NCBI GenBank assembly: GCA_950295325.1
Contig: OX485804.1
Span: forward strand, 12,276,001-12,340,000
DNA: 64,000 nucleotides
Source: Polytrichum commune
Lineage: Eukaryota > Streptophyta > Polytrichopsida > Polytrichales > Polytrichaceae
Direction: 5' to 3'
Shown here: piece by piece, positions 46,429-58,020 of the stretch
How the letters are laid out: each line of letters opens with the position of its first letter
How positions within the stretch are numbered: position 1 is the stretch's first letter
Notes under the pieces: model-generated
The model's input: the letters and a program-made list of their open reading frames with translations, nothing else
Databases searched by the model: none
Told to the model about the DNA's origin: nothing
Program-made: the position numbers and the translations under genes

Positions 46429-47617
46429 TGCTTACGAGCTATAGAAAGTCACTTACCATAGCAGCATAGACAGATTTTGAGCCTCCGAAGACGTTGAAGA
46501 TGCAGTCCCCTCTCCTCGTCAGCGTCCTCATCATTCTCATGTAAAATTCCATCCGCAGCTCATCTAAAGGATAGTTCGCGTATTTAGCCTCGTCGTAGAG
46601 ACACTTGTTGGCACCCAACCCTTCTGGAACTTGGAAGAGTTTGTCCATCCGGGATATAGGGTGGTTCGGAACCTTCAGCAACTCCACTTTGTACACGAAG
46701 TACAAACACAAGACGTTGACGAACTTGGTCTTCTTGTCCCTCAACGTCGTGTAAGCCCCCTCCGCCGGTGCGGCGATGTAGTGAGACTTGGAGACTGCAT
46801 ACTCCGGCTGCAGTTTCCGGACAAGCTCGTACACCTGCTCCGCCCTCCTATCCTCGACTATCGAAAGCCAGATATCTACCTCCCTGAACTTAAGGCTTGC
46901 ATAATCGACGAACTTAGATAGAAAGGGGTCATAGAAGAGGGTGCTCATCGTGCCCTCAAATGAGCTTCCAAGAATATTCCTGAAATCAATCATCCCAAAA
47001 GGAAAGCGGTCCCTTGCTTTCGTCCTTATCGCCATTCTGGCGTCTTAACATGGCCAGCCCTGAATTTTCAAAGGCTCGAAGGTGACAAGCTTGAAGTAAG
47101 CGTCCCCTTCAAACTGGACAATCTTCTTCTCCTTGATGAAGTTCGAGAACGCACGCGCTGTGTGATCCGGAAGCGCCCGGTTCTTCCCACACTTCACCAT
47201 CTTGGCCCGCAAGAAGTCGTCCCCCGCTTCCCTTATTAGAGCCGCCATGGAGGCACTGGTGAACTTATATACATCTTTGAATGCTCTCCAGTTAGCCTGT
47301 CACCAAAAAGCCTCCACTCTTCAATTTCGTCCTAGCCCGAATTGAGAAGTTTATAATGACATGTAGAGATTTCTCTCTTTGTAACACAATGTATGATTCC
47401 AATCTATCGTTAGAATATACGCAACTTAGCCAAGTCTATAATATGTCTTCTTACACTCCTTAATCTCGGGTAATGTCACATCCTTGTATTTCTCTAAAGT
47501 CCACCCGACCGCTTTGGCCACGCATGCCTTCAAAGATATCCCTCGTGTGAATCGAGTCCTTGCCGTTGATTCCACACTACTGCACGAACCTTCGCTTGTT
47601 GATTCCATGAAGCACAT
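44797..47617 (-). CDS. Second degenerate DNA methyltransferase-like protein, long acidic/proline-rich tail
   Basis: Exons: a possible first exon from ATG 47617 to about 47458; 47296 (or 47284)-46457; and 46296-44797. The 160-bp intron 46297-46456 is GT-AG and phase 0. The middle exon has VDIWLSIVEDR at the motif IV place (no DPPY), FVNVLCLYFVYKVELLKVP, then RRGDCIFNVFGGSKSVYAAM resembling motif I of beta-class methyltransferases. Across the splice comes SGLNIYSYIEDGDLPFYR, the usual GRxxxGIExD segment. The intron follows motif I, much as in the 19.7-27.4 kb gene. The last exon adds about 450 residues: a Glu-rich run, a coiled-coil-like EQRVRLQKAAAEEP stretch and a Pro/Gln-rich tail. A TAA at 47045-47047 interrupts the middle exon while frame continues (DARMAIRTK). 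No ParB part is seen. Probably catalytically dead. Confidence 0.6.
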
Positions 47618-48710
47618 AAGTTTAAGTATTAACAAATACTTGTGTAACTTATGGTGGCCTCTCCTTTACAGGTCTTCACATTCCATTACTAAGTTCAACC
47701 TCAATGGTCAATCACCAATACATTCAAAAGTTACACACACCCCTTCCTACCTAATGAATCCAACATTTTAAGTCTAAACATCATAAGTCAAAAACTATAA
47801 GAGTGTGTCACAAGTTTTTGGAAGTTTGGACATAGTCTCGGTTTTTTGGCTCTCAAAAATTCATATGAAGTCCAAAAAATGAGTTCTTGGTATCCATGGA
47901 TAGGTAATGAAGTCCTCTACATGAATATGCAATAATATTTCTACTGCCACAAAGTATATGGTCGCAATTCTATGCTGTTCCCTTTGAATCTACACTTTTT
48001 CATTAGTTTTTGGAAGTTTGGACATAGTCTCGGTTTTTTGGCTCTCAAAAATTTATATGAAGTCCAACAAAACTAAATGCTCCAATAAGAGACTTTGCAC
48101 ATCCGCATAAGTATAAGGCTAATCAATGTAAATCCAAGTATTCAAACAAAGCCATAAATTGAACTTCAAATCATTCACGCCCAACTATTACTAACAAGAG
48201 GTCAAGCCCTCTTCAAGGCCAACTAGCCTTGGCTCCTAACCTTACATCCATGCACACACACGTGCTCCTATCTTGCTTCCCACGCACCCACACTTATAAC
48301 ACGTGGAGTGCCAAGGAGCACGAAGGAAAGAGATGATGAATGATGGAAGAATGAGGGATTATATAGTGAGTTTGAGGGGGTGAGCACCTTCAAGGCTCAC
48401 GATAAGCCCTCGAGATTTCCTCCTACTTTATAGGCTCTAATCCTATCTCCTAAGCCTTCCTCCCTCAAATGATCAACAAGGATCCTAATTCAAACATTTA
48501 ACTAACCTTGGCTTTCTACCTACCACACTTTACCAAGGTTTGTCCTTCTCCTACTTAAATCCACTCCACAAAAGCCTAATGCTTCAAACTAAGCTTTCTT
48601 CAAACTTCACTCTTTTTATATTTTTGTGAATAATCATAAATCACCAAAACACCACTTGTAATGTTTTACAAGTGTTAACAACCAATGTGGGCATCAATTT
48701 TGGGCTCACA
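47618..48710. other. Spacer with a 63-bp direct repeat; no gene
   Basis: AT-rich. A 63-bp segment at 47813-47875, containing GACATAGTCTCGGTTTTTTG, is repeated almost exactly at 48005-48067. Small inverted pair ACACTTGTA/TACAAGTG-like near 48.65 kb. IR1 right arm begins at about 48711. Confidence 0.5.
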
Positions 48711-50109
48711 CTTATTCACATCGATAGGCTACACGAGAGCTAGGTCTTTTGTATCTATACCATTTTGAATACACGAGCTTCAAGCTCAACCTTCTTTATA
48801 GCTATTCAAGGCAAAGGCAAACTAAAATTGTTAACTTGGACATAATCAAGTTGGGAGGTTGTAAATGTAACTTGAGATAGTTTTAAGAAAATTATAGAAC
48901 TCACATGAGGTGACGTAATTACATAAGTTGAAGAGAAACAACTTATGTAGCAAAATTGATGTGGAACACATGTAGAAACCGAGAGAAATTGAAAGGTAAT
49001 GAAAGGCAATTGTGTGAAGTATAATATTAGGCGCTCACATGAGGTGAGTATAAATATATGCGTGGATGAGAATTATGATATGAGGTGTTGTTACACAAAT
49101 AAACAAGTGAGACTCGAGAGGTTATTATGTGAGTCATCAACAATTGTATTGAGAGATTAGATATGTGAAGAGATTGTCTCGATTTACAAAGCAATTATAA
49201 GAGGAGGAAAGAGAGAAAAAGAGAGGTGAGGAAATTGATGAGAACAACTATTGCCTAAGCAATCAAACTCCATGCAACTTTCCACAATTTTTTCATTTAC
49301 ATAGTCCTTAAAATATGAAAGGGATGGATTGGGATTAGTCAATTTGAAGAGACCACATTATCAAAGTCATTTCTATTACAAGTATATTGAATCTTATCTA
49401 CCTTACAATATCTAAGGGGACAATTAATCAACGAGTGTTGTGTAATAAATGAGAAGAGTTATGAACAAAGAACATATTATGTTGATCTCTTGACTTGATT
49501 ACATGATATCATTGATCATTTATATTAAGATTGTTTCTACTCATAACCAAAACTGATATATAACATATTTTGCACTAAAAACAATTCGTGATTAATTATA
49601 GCAGAGATTGAAATATATCACATCTACACTAAAAATAAACTGTACGTTATTATAATAGAGATTGAAATAGACCAAATATGCATGAAAAAAAATAAGATGT
49701 GCCTAAATATTACCAATATTGAGATATATTGGATTGTGCTAAAGATAGACTGCAATTAATACGGTGAGGAAATTTGTTGTAGAAACTAAGGCTACATCAT
49801 AAGAGGATTGAAAAGATTCAGAGGTATGATAAACTCAAAGGAATGAAGCGAGGATGCCTCCTCAATTATTGACGAGGAAATGGAAAGTGAGCAAACGAAG
49901 TATTACACGTAGAGAGGAAGACTCCATTACACGGCAAGAGGGTATCTAATCATAGTTTGATAGTTATTTAGTTTATTGCTACCTATGTCTTATCGGAAAG
50001 GAACTCCACTAATGGAGAATAATAATTAAGGCAGACAATCAAGATAGAAAATGTTTTGAAAAGAAAGATAACTTAGTCATTAGATTACTCGGTGATTTTG
50101 GAGAGAGGA

Positions 50110-50490
50110 TACTTAGGCATTGGAGAAGGTTACTTTAACAAGACAACTCGACAACTTGAAGAATTGTTACTTGCTACTTAGAAGGAAATTTTTGACTGCT
50201 TGAGAGAAATATTTAACTACTTGCAGAGTGTTACTTGGTTACTTGAAGAATGTTACTTGGCTACTTAAAGAGGGTTACTTGGCTACTTGGAAAGTGTTAC
50301 TTGGTACTTGAAGGGTATTACTTGGCTACTTAAAGAGGGTTACTTAGCTACTTGAGTAAGGTTAGTTGTTTACTTGAAGGAGATTACTTTGCTACTTGGG
50401 TATTTGAAGTAGATTAATCGAATACTTGAAGACGGTGACATGACCACGTGAAGAAGGCTACTTGGACACTCGGCTACTTGAAGCAAGTTA
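50110..50490. repeat. Imperfect minisatellite, IR1 right copy
   Basis: Complement of the 7.6-7.95 kb array, units around GTTACTTGGCTACTTGAAG. The short frame overlapping its end (50462-50692) has no recognisable domain. Confidence 0.65.
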
Positions 50491-51302
50491 CTTAGAGAAG
50501 ACACCTAGTTTACTACAGCTCCTTGACTACAACGATACCAAGGATCTGGCATTTCTTGGTGCTTATCACAAGGAAAGTAAAAGAAGAAACTTGATACTAG
50601 CTAAGAGGAATCTTGAACAATTAAATATAGAATACTTCTATCACTACAATTTAAAATCCAAAAGAAGAGAAGAAGACAACTACGACGCATGAAGAAGTTA
50701 CAACGCTATGACACACGAAGAGAGGAGAACAAGATCTTGATCAAAGATAGAAAGTAGCACTTGAGTTTAAAGAGACAACTGAGGCACATGAAGAATTTCA
50801 ACATAAGAAGAGAGTTACAAACAAACAAGTTGATAGCTTAGAGACAACTTTTGGTCAAATGGGACTACTTGAAGAGAAATCACCAAGAGAGAGATTCCTT
50901 ACGACAAAAGAAGACTTTGAAATTATAAGAGTCCATTATGATGGATACAAAATAGAGGAGCTTTCAAAAGAAGAATGAAGACATCTACCAACACAACAAG
51001 AAAGACAACCAAGATAAAAACGACTAACAACAAGGAGATTAGGTAGGTTAATCATCATAATTTGGACGACGCTCTAAGTCACTATGATACAATCAACCCT
51101 AGAAACAAGTGGAGGTAGTTGAGCTCTACATTCTCAACCAATAATTTAGCACTAATAGCGTTGCAATTAGTGTCACTTGCCAAGTGATTTTTCATCCAAA
51201 TTCCAATCATCCATGACATTATTTCATCACAAGTAGCTAACAAGAGAAGGTAGGGTTTTTGGCCAATGGATGAACTCATCCATCATCCATGACAATACTT
51301 CT

Positions 51303-51891
51303 ACACTTATAGTAATCTCCCGCTTAAGTACGCACTTTGAACTAGAGCCATTGGTGCGCACTTAGTTGGTAGGTGCGTACTTTTATTCATATCATTTTCT
51401 GGACCCCCTGATTTGATGGATCTCAACGGAAAACGGATGAAACTTGAGGTAACCCGCTTGACAAAAGCCCAACAATATGATGGAGGACGTTGATGAAGTT
51501 CTAGAAACGATGTGAATTGAAGAAGAACCACCTTTCAATGACTAAAGCCAACCTAGCGAGACATTTGCTCAATCTGAAAGTGCTACTGACTTCAAAGGCT
51601 TTGAATCTCTACACAACATTGTCCTCGACATTCACAACCAATTGCTTTGCTCCGATGTTCAAACAAAAGCTGGACAGATGTATGATGAACTACGATGATT
51701 GTTTGAGACTTTTTAGCAAAACATTAACAAACTGACATTGAATGTCAAGCGTAAAAAAATCATGCATTCATGGCAAATGACTTTGCATGACGTGTTCGAA
51801 CAATAAAGTATGAACCTTGATTTTTGTCCAAAAAATTACGCACTTAATTGGGATGCGTACTTAGACGGGTGCGTACTTAAGCGGGAGATTT
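51303..51891. mobile_element. Short TIR element, IR1 right copy
   Basis: Second copy of the 6189-6777 element, with the same AATCTCCCGC inverted termini. Read on the plus strand, a broken frame from about 51480 to 51790 could be a decayed transposase tail. Confidence 0.5.
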
Positions 51892-53806
51892 CTATATACA
51901 TAAGAGGTCTAATGAGAAAAATTACCATAGGGACATAAAATACCAGATGACACTAGATATCATATTTAGTGTAGTTCTATGCCTAGAGTGACAACTATCT
52001 GTAGCACTTGCAGGGGCCACAGTTGTTAAAGCTTCGTTGGGAGCCGCTAACCCATTTCTAAGAAGCATAAATTGGGAGATGGTTTTCCATTATAAGAAAT
52101 TTTGAGTCTTAGAAGTGAAATTCAACACCTAGGGCGTCTGGATGGTGACCCCTATTATAGAAAGAATGCATCTAAGAACTTCTCACACTCACATTCAAAA
52201 GGGCCAACCTTCTCTAAATCAGACACAACTTGTATCAATGGATTCGTATCGACGCCCTCTTTTCAATCAAGTCTCTCCTTTTGTGCAAGAACGAATCATC
52301 CATTCCTTTTAAAGTATTCTACGACCAACTGTTCCAAAAGGGAGAGGCCACCCTGGGGTTCTATGCAAGGTTAGCACAGAGTCATGCATTGAATAATGGG
52401 TACTAGGCAAACAATACAACAATCAGAGCTTGCAGCTGGCTCCTGCAATTCAATGTTTTGAGGTTAAAACAGAGTGTGTTTGCGGGATTAATTTCCTCCT
52501 TAAGTTCTCTGCATTGATGTGCACTGATAATTTCGGCTTCTGTACAATTATGGGTGAGAACTTTGCCTTGGATTCCCAGGTCACATGATACTGTGTTGCC
52601 AAGCGCATTGACTGGGCCTCCAGCTACTAACTTACATGCAGTCTTCCTCCAACCAATTTTCGCCTTCCAACAATGATAGTGTCCTGAAGAAGCTCTTCAT
52701 GAGATTGTAAATGGTGGAGCCCAGGAGCCTTGCCAAAACATTATGGAATTGCCTCACCGCCGTATCAAGGTGTCCTCTCCTTCAGTGTGCGGGGAGATTT
52801 TTGGGGCCTAATCAGTCAAAATCCTAGTGTTTCGAAGTCCAACGAGTTACATGTTGTAATTAATCTTTCGGCTTTTCTTTACTAAATTGGGGAATATTCC
52901 ATTGATTTCTACAAATGATGGGTGATTTTCTGGAAGTCTTGAACTTCGACTGGTTATTCCTCAAACTCAACCGGATTATCTGTAACTAGCTTTTGGTTCT
53001 CCCCGTTCATTGTTCTCTTTCTCATCGCAATTGAAGTGGAGTTCAGCTGCTACTTCATCTTTGTGCTTGGGGCAATGACACAGTTAGTTAATGAGGTGAA
53101 ACCAAGACGCATCAATTGCCGGTTAAGAACTATTTTCAAGCCCCCTTGCGGGTACCTGCAAGAGCGCCCCATAATTTCTAGAAGGTTCGCCCTAGGCTTG
53201 GACCTCACAAGCTCATGCAGAGGCCACACACATACAATGACGCTAGTTTCGGGGCAGATTTTGGTAAGCCAAGGTAAGAGAATTTCGGCTTTGACATGTG
53301 CCGAACTTCAAGGAGCTTGGTTTCAAAGTTGGTCTCTACAAACGTCTGTTTTCAACTCGGATTCAAGAGTCACGGCGGTTTTGCAAGGCTTGAAAGTGTT
53401 TTGAAACCGGAACTTTTGAATGTGTGCGGGCTCCCTTTCAACCTAATTTGCATCTCTGATGAGGGGATCGTTTCGCTGAGAGCAAACATGCGTCCCTTTC
53501 CTCAACAAGAGCAAACACAGGGATGCAATTACATGGACGAGAAGTGCCCATATATGTATACGCAAGGGCAGGCAAGAAAGTACTATAATTTATGAAAAAT
53601 AAGCATCGAGGGCTGCATTCATATTTGGACGCATTCTTACCTTCCTTGCCCTTTTGGCTAGGACTAATAAGTGTGGTGTCTGTTCCTGTCAGTTTAATAT
53701 TTGATACAAGGCTTAAGCTGTTTAACTCACGGACCATGAAGTCGTTTCTTGCTCCTTTTAAATATATATGTGATTGGTTGTTGAACTCGTTTGTAGGGCC
53801 AGTGTA

Positions 53807-53984
53807 ATTTATATACAACCAATCTCTTCAAGAGACATCCGTAAATTTTCAACACCAATGGAACTCCACAACATAGCTCACTGATCTCTGTCGCCAATGC
53901 TTCATATTTTGGTCTCATTTCACAATCCCTTCCAAATGCAAAAGATGTAAACACACGTTTAGGGCGATTTATATACAACCAATT
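53807..53984 (-). pseudogene. NB-ARC fragment flanked by 17-bp direct repeats
   Basis: Positions 53824-53967 on the minus strand encode KRVFTSFAFGRDCEMRPKYE, then the GLPL-region CCGVPLVLKIYG. This matches the TNL at about 35040-35180 with only about ten differences in 144 bp. ATTTATATACAACCAAT stands on both sides (53807-53823 and 53968-53984). The IR1 and IR2 arms abut here. It is a dead fragment, likely filler DNA from break repair or a templated insertion. Confidence 0.85.
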
Positions 53985-56900
53985 TAAGTAGTATAGATGG
54001 TATGAAATAATAACTTATAACTCCAGACTAATGTAATTTTTTTCAAGAACTCTTGAAATAGGAGTCCAAATATCTCTAGTGTTGCCTACCCAAGTTAGCA
54101 TCTGTCATCCTTTTTGAATTGCCTACTAACTTTTGAAAACTGATAATTTCATCAACAAAAAAGTATAAAGAGTTCTCCAATAAGAAACTAGACAACAATG
54201 ATGGATGACGTTTAGCATCACTACGCTTTACTATAGGTGGAGAAACATCATCCACATCTATTGTAGGTAGATCAATATTAAGATCAAAGTCTAGTGCATA
54301 ATTGGTTCCCAAATCAACATCCACCAACTCATCAGTAATCAATTTACGGCAACATACTAGGCATGAGGCCACTCTAACCCTAACCATGTCCATTCTACAC
54401 TAGTAACCCTAATTATCATTAAGTTCTTAATGATAAGTAAAGTTCCCAAGTACTTCCCAAGTGAAAATGAATGTATTTCACATGTACACAACATAGATGT
54501 AAGGAATTTTAGCATTAACTACCTCTTTAATATGACAAAAATGGAGATTCCAAATGTGGCATTATTGAGTGTCATAGTAGTATAAAAGAGGGAGTTTAGA
54601 ACTAAAAAGTTTAGTCTCGCAAAAATGTGTCATAATATCAAGGGTGTTGTATAAATGAGTGTCGTATTAACGAGGTTAGACTGTACTTAGGGTCCCGTGA
54701 AAACTGTAACTTGTCACCATGATGTGTGTTCTTGATCACATAAGGTAGATGTACCTTAATTGGTTACTTTTCCAACTAGCCCACTTCTCTTGGAATACGA
54801 AACACACAATTAGTACGCGATGGTTAGCAAATCCAAATCGAGGAAATTATCACTTTCTTCATAATTTTTGGAGCTCATATGAGTATCTTATTAATTATTA
54901 AAGTGAAGTACACCTTCCCCCCCCCCCCCCCCAAATATGAAAAGTAACCAAATGACACCCGCACCTTAGCTTGCCTTGTTCTTGCTAAGCTATGGTATGC
55001 GGGTGTTACTTAGTTAGTTTTCTTAATCATACACATATATTTGATTGGTGAATGGTTAAGTGAGGATCAAAGAACAAATACCATAGAGACATATATATTT
55101 AATTAACTACTCCTCACTCAATAATTTTATTACTACGTCTTCTAATTTTATTAGCTACTCCACACTCAACAATGAACACAATTTGGAGGAACTATGAATC
55201 CGGTTTAGGAATCAACAAACATGCACTTTTGATGACCGTAACTAACAAGGAGAGGTCCAATATTCAGACTAATTTTGTTGAGAGTCCATCACATATTTGT
55301 TAATGCAACACAAATTTGAAGACATAACCATGATCAATAGAAGGTAGAGTATAACACCCACGTACCTTATGATGTTCTTGTGGGATTTGAGTGCGTTTGA
55401 ACAAATGTGCAAAAGACAAGAGGCTCACAAATTAGTATTACATTTTTCACTCTTATAGCCACACTGCATGTCATTTTGGAAGTTTGAATGATTATAGTCT
55501 AGAATAAGTTGAAGTACAAAGCTCCTTACAATGATACACATATTGATAAACTCAAATCTGTTGAAACAAGTTGGGTGCACAATGCAATTTTTAGCATGAC
55601 TTGAGCTCATGATGGTTTATGTTCCATGGGTCTTCTACTCCTAATGTCTACAAGGATTTCATGCATTGTTACGATCAAAGGTTATACATAGAAAAGATTG
55701 AAGGTGAAAATTTTATTATTATTATTATTATTATCATTATTATTATTATTGATGAGAGGATAATCTTGTTGACATAATGTCGTAGACCACAAATTTCGTA
55801 CACTAGGTTTTACTAATGCACATGACAAATAAACTTGCCCCTAAGATTTGTAGAGGGGTTTGTTATCTACAATGGTATACTATATAGCCCTATTAGTGTG
55901 CGCCATGTTAATTTCTAACACATACAAAATTTTAGTTCAAAATCAATGTGAGCCACAATAATTGTTTTTCCATGGAATTGACGTGGATTAAAGGTTTACT
56001 TTATCTTAGATTTGATGTAAGACGACTCTTTTATTTCATGTAAGATATTGATCATATATCTCAGAAAAAATGAGGGGACAAAACCATGGTCTTGGACCCA
56101 CCCAAATGTATAACCAAAAATAAAATAGAAATAGAGATGTATTTTTATTTTTATTTATCCCATTTAAAAATGAAATGAAAAAGAAATGTCATTTTGATGT
56201 GATGTGAATTGAGCTTGTTCTCCTATACATGGTCCTAGGGGTGAGCCAATGGGACACTTATAGGCTTAGTGCCTACATCCATTGGGAGTCGAATCTCACT
56301 TGAAGATGCTTCTGTTCAATGTAACGACTAATCTCAAGCATTTGTTTGAGGACCATATGTAGTTGCTCTTAGCCAACTCCACATACACTTTAGGCCGTTG
56401 GATGGGATCGTGAATCGTCTCATCTAGTTAGCAATTGTGAATCATGAATATTGTTCTTTCAAGTGTGAAAATCAAACTTGAGATGTAAAAGTTGTAACAT
56501 GTCAAAGTATTATTTTTATTTTTTCTCGTTCTTCAAGCGATTGCATAGGCCCTCCCAATTGTATGGTGAACGTAGAATGCTGTCCTTATTTTGAGCATGA
56601 ACCTAGTCCGATCTCATTGTAACATGTGTTTTGGGCATTTGTTCTTAACTACAAGCCTTTGGCATCTACCACTCAAATAAAGGTTTTTGCATAAGACAAG
56701 TGTATGCTAAGCAACTACTAGTGTGGGATGACCATTTACAAGGAACATTGAACATATTGGCCATCTTAAAGATAGAAAGAATTCAAACATTAAACTTATT
56801 TGTAAATTCCTCGAAAGAGGCATGGAATATGTTTCTAGGACATGCTCTCTATAGGTTAATACTTAGTCATTTTGTAATAAGGGCACACGTCCATGTACCG
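53985..56900 (-). repeat. Inverted repeat IR2, right arm
   Basis: Reverse complement of 11360-14290 at about 90% identity. It has local features the left arm lacks: a C run near 54911-54932 and a (TTA)n run at about 55713-55750. A 105-codon minus-strand frame (54076-54393) lies within pogo-like sequence, is interrupted in the other arm, and is left uncalled. Confidence 0.8.
54661..54685. mobile_element. Pogo/Tigger-like terminus, IR2 right copy
   Basis: Complement of the 13681 terminus: GTCGTATTAACGAGGTTAGA, then CTGTA. Supports the reading of a TA-flanked CAGT end, though no complete element remains. Confidence 0.4.
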
Positions 56901-57139
56901 GCCGTTCCGGTAAAGCAAAATAGAGTTCAATGACAACAACAAAGTTTTTGCTAGTAGCTTGAAGCACCCTTTTGGCCGAGCCCGTAGGGGGGGCCAAAAT
57001 GTGAGATAGTAGATTTGCCTTGTTGTCCAACGTGGAAGTTGGAATGTGGTGTGCCCCTGCACTTACCCACTTTGAATTTTGCATGGCTACATTGATTGAA
57101 CTTTTATCTTGAGATGCTAGAAAAATGACAATAAATCTA
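56901..57139. other. Spacer; no gene
   Basis: Unique AT-rich sequence between the end of IR2 homology and a dispersed repeat. Includes GAGCCCGTAGGGGGGGCC near 56978. Nothing coding recognised. Confidence 0.35.
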
Positions 57140-58020
57140 TAAATTATGAAAAAAAGCGGGCAAACTTTGAATATTAAGCATATTGCATCATGACAATAAT
57201 TCAATGTAAAACACAACAATTTCATGTCCCCACCAACATGAATATGAAAATCAAGTTTTATTTTTTGCTCGATTGAGAGTCAAATTAAGGGTTTTGGAAA
57301 AGAGAGGCTTTCAAGTCCCCATCCTCAAACTTCAACCATCCTGTACAATTGTGTCAACCATCTTTCGTTTATGGGGAAAATTAGCACACACTTCATTGGT
57401 CAAGATAATGCTCAATGTAAATTAGTGGAAATTAGTTTGGGCGCTCAAAGTGTTGAACCACACATCACTCTACAATAATGCATTTCAAATAAGTTCCATT
57501 CAATTAATTTGGGGTCTTTGAAATTAATTTCTAAATATGTAACATGAGATGATCTAAGACTTAGGTTATTTTTTCAAATTTTATTTTAAATTAAATTAGA
57601 ACATGTTTCAGCATTCAACCTTCCTTAAACAAATTGCGGCGAAGTTTCTCCACAAGCTTGAGTGTGATTCACAAGTTTTGTACTAGCTAGTTTTGGGGAT
57701 TGGATAAGATTCAAGTGGGTCACAAATCCAAGCAGGAGTGGGATGTCCACCATGATATGCTTATGTAACTACTTGATCTCAATTGTTGTTTTTCTCATCT
57801 CATTTGTGTGGTATTGACAACATATTCATTAGTGTTGGCAATGTTAAAATCCAATTGGGTATACTTGGAGAGAGACTTGAGCAACATGTGAAATTGGTTG
57901 TCAAAGAAGGAAATTTCTTTATTTATTTTTGGATTGGACTACTATTTTGTGACTTACAAAAAAACCAAAATTGTATGTGTTTATCTCTAGAAGTGGACTT
58001 TGAGTAGAAGTGCACAATCT
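57140..58020 (+). repeat. 0.9-kb dispersed repeat, diverged third copy
   Basis: Aligns directly with 60650-61560 and inversely with 41040-41965. It is clearly more diverged than those two are from each other. No frame conserved among the three copies. Confidence 0.7.

Larger units (their letters stand above)
48711..53808 (-). repeat. Inverted repeat IR1, right arm
   Basis: Reverse complement of 4281-9360. Differences are scattered substitutions and small indels. It includes the second copies of the minisatellite (50110-50490) and TIR element (51303-51891). No additional gene. The arm ends within a GTAGGGCCAGTG run just before an inserted NLR fragment. Confidence 0.85.

Noticed and set aside
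54076-54393. 105-codon minus-strand frame in the IR2 right arm
   Set aside because: Disrupted in the other arm and lying in pogo-like sequence; at most a transposase remnant, not supportable as a gene.
4281-56900. Circular-intermediate model: left order IR1-IR2, right order (inverted) IR2-IR1, as if a circle had reopened elsewhere
   Set aside because: IR1 copies are about 98% identical but IR2 copies about 90%, so they did not duplicate in one event.
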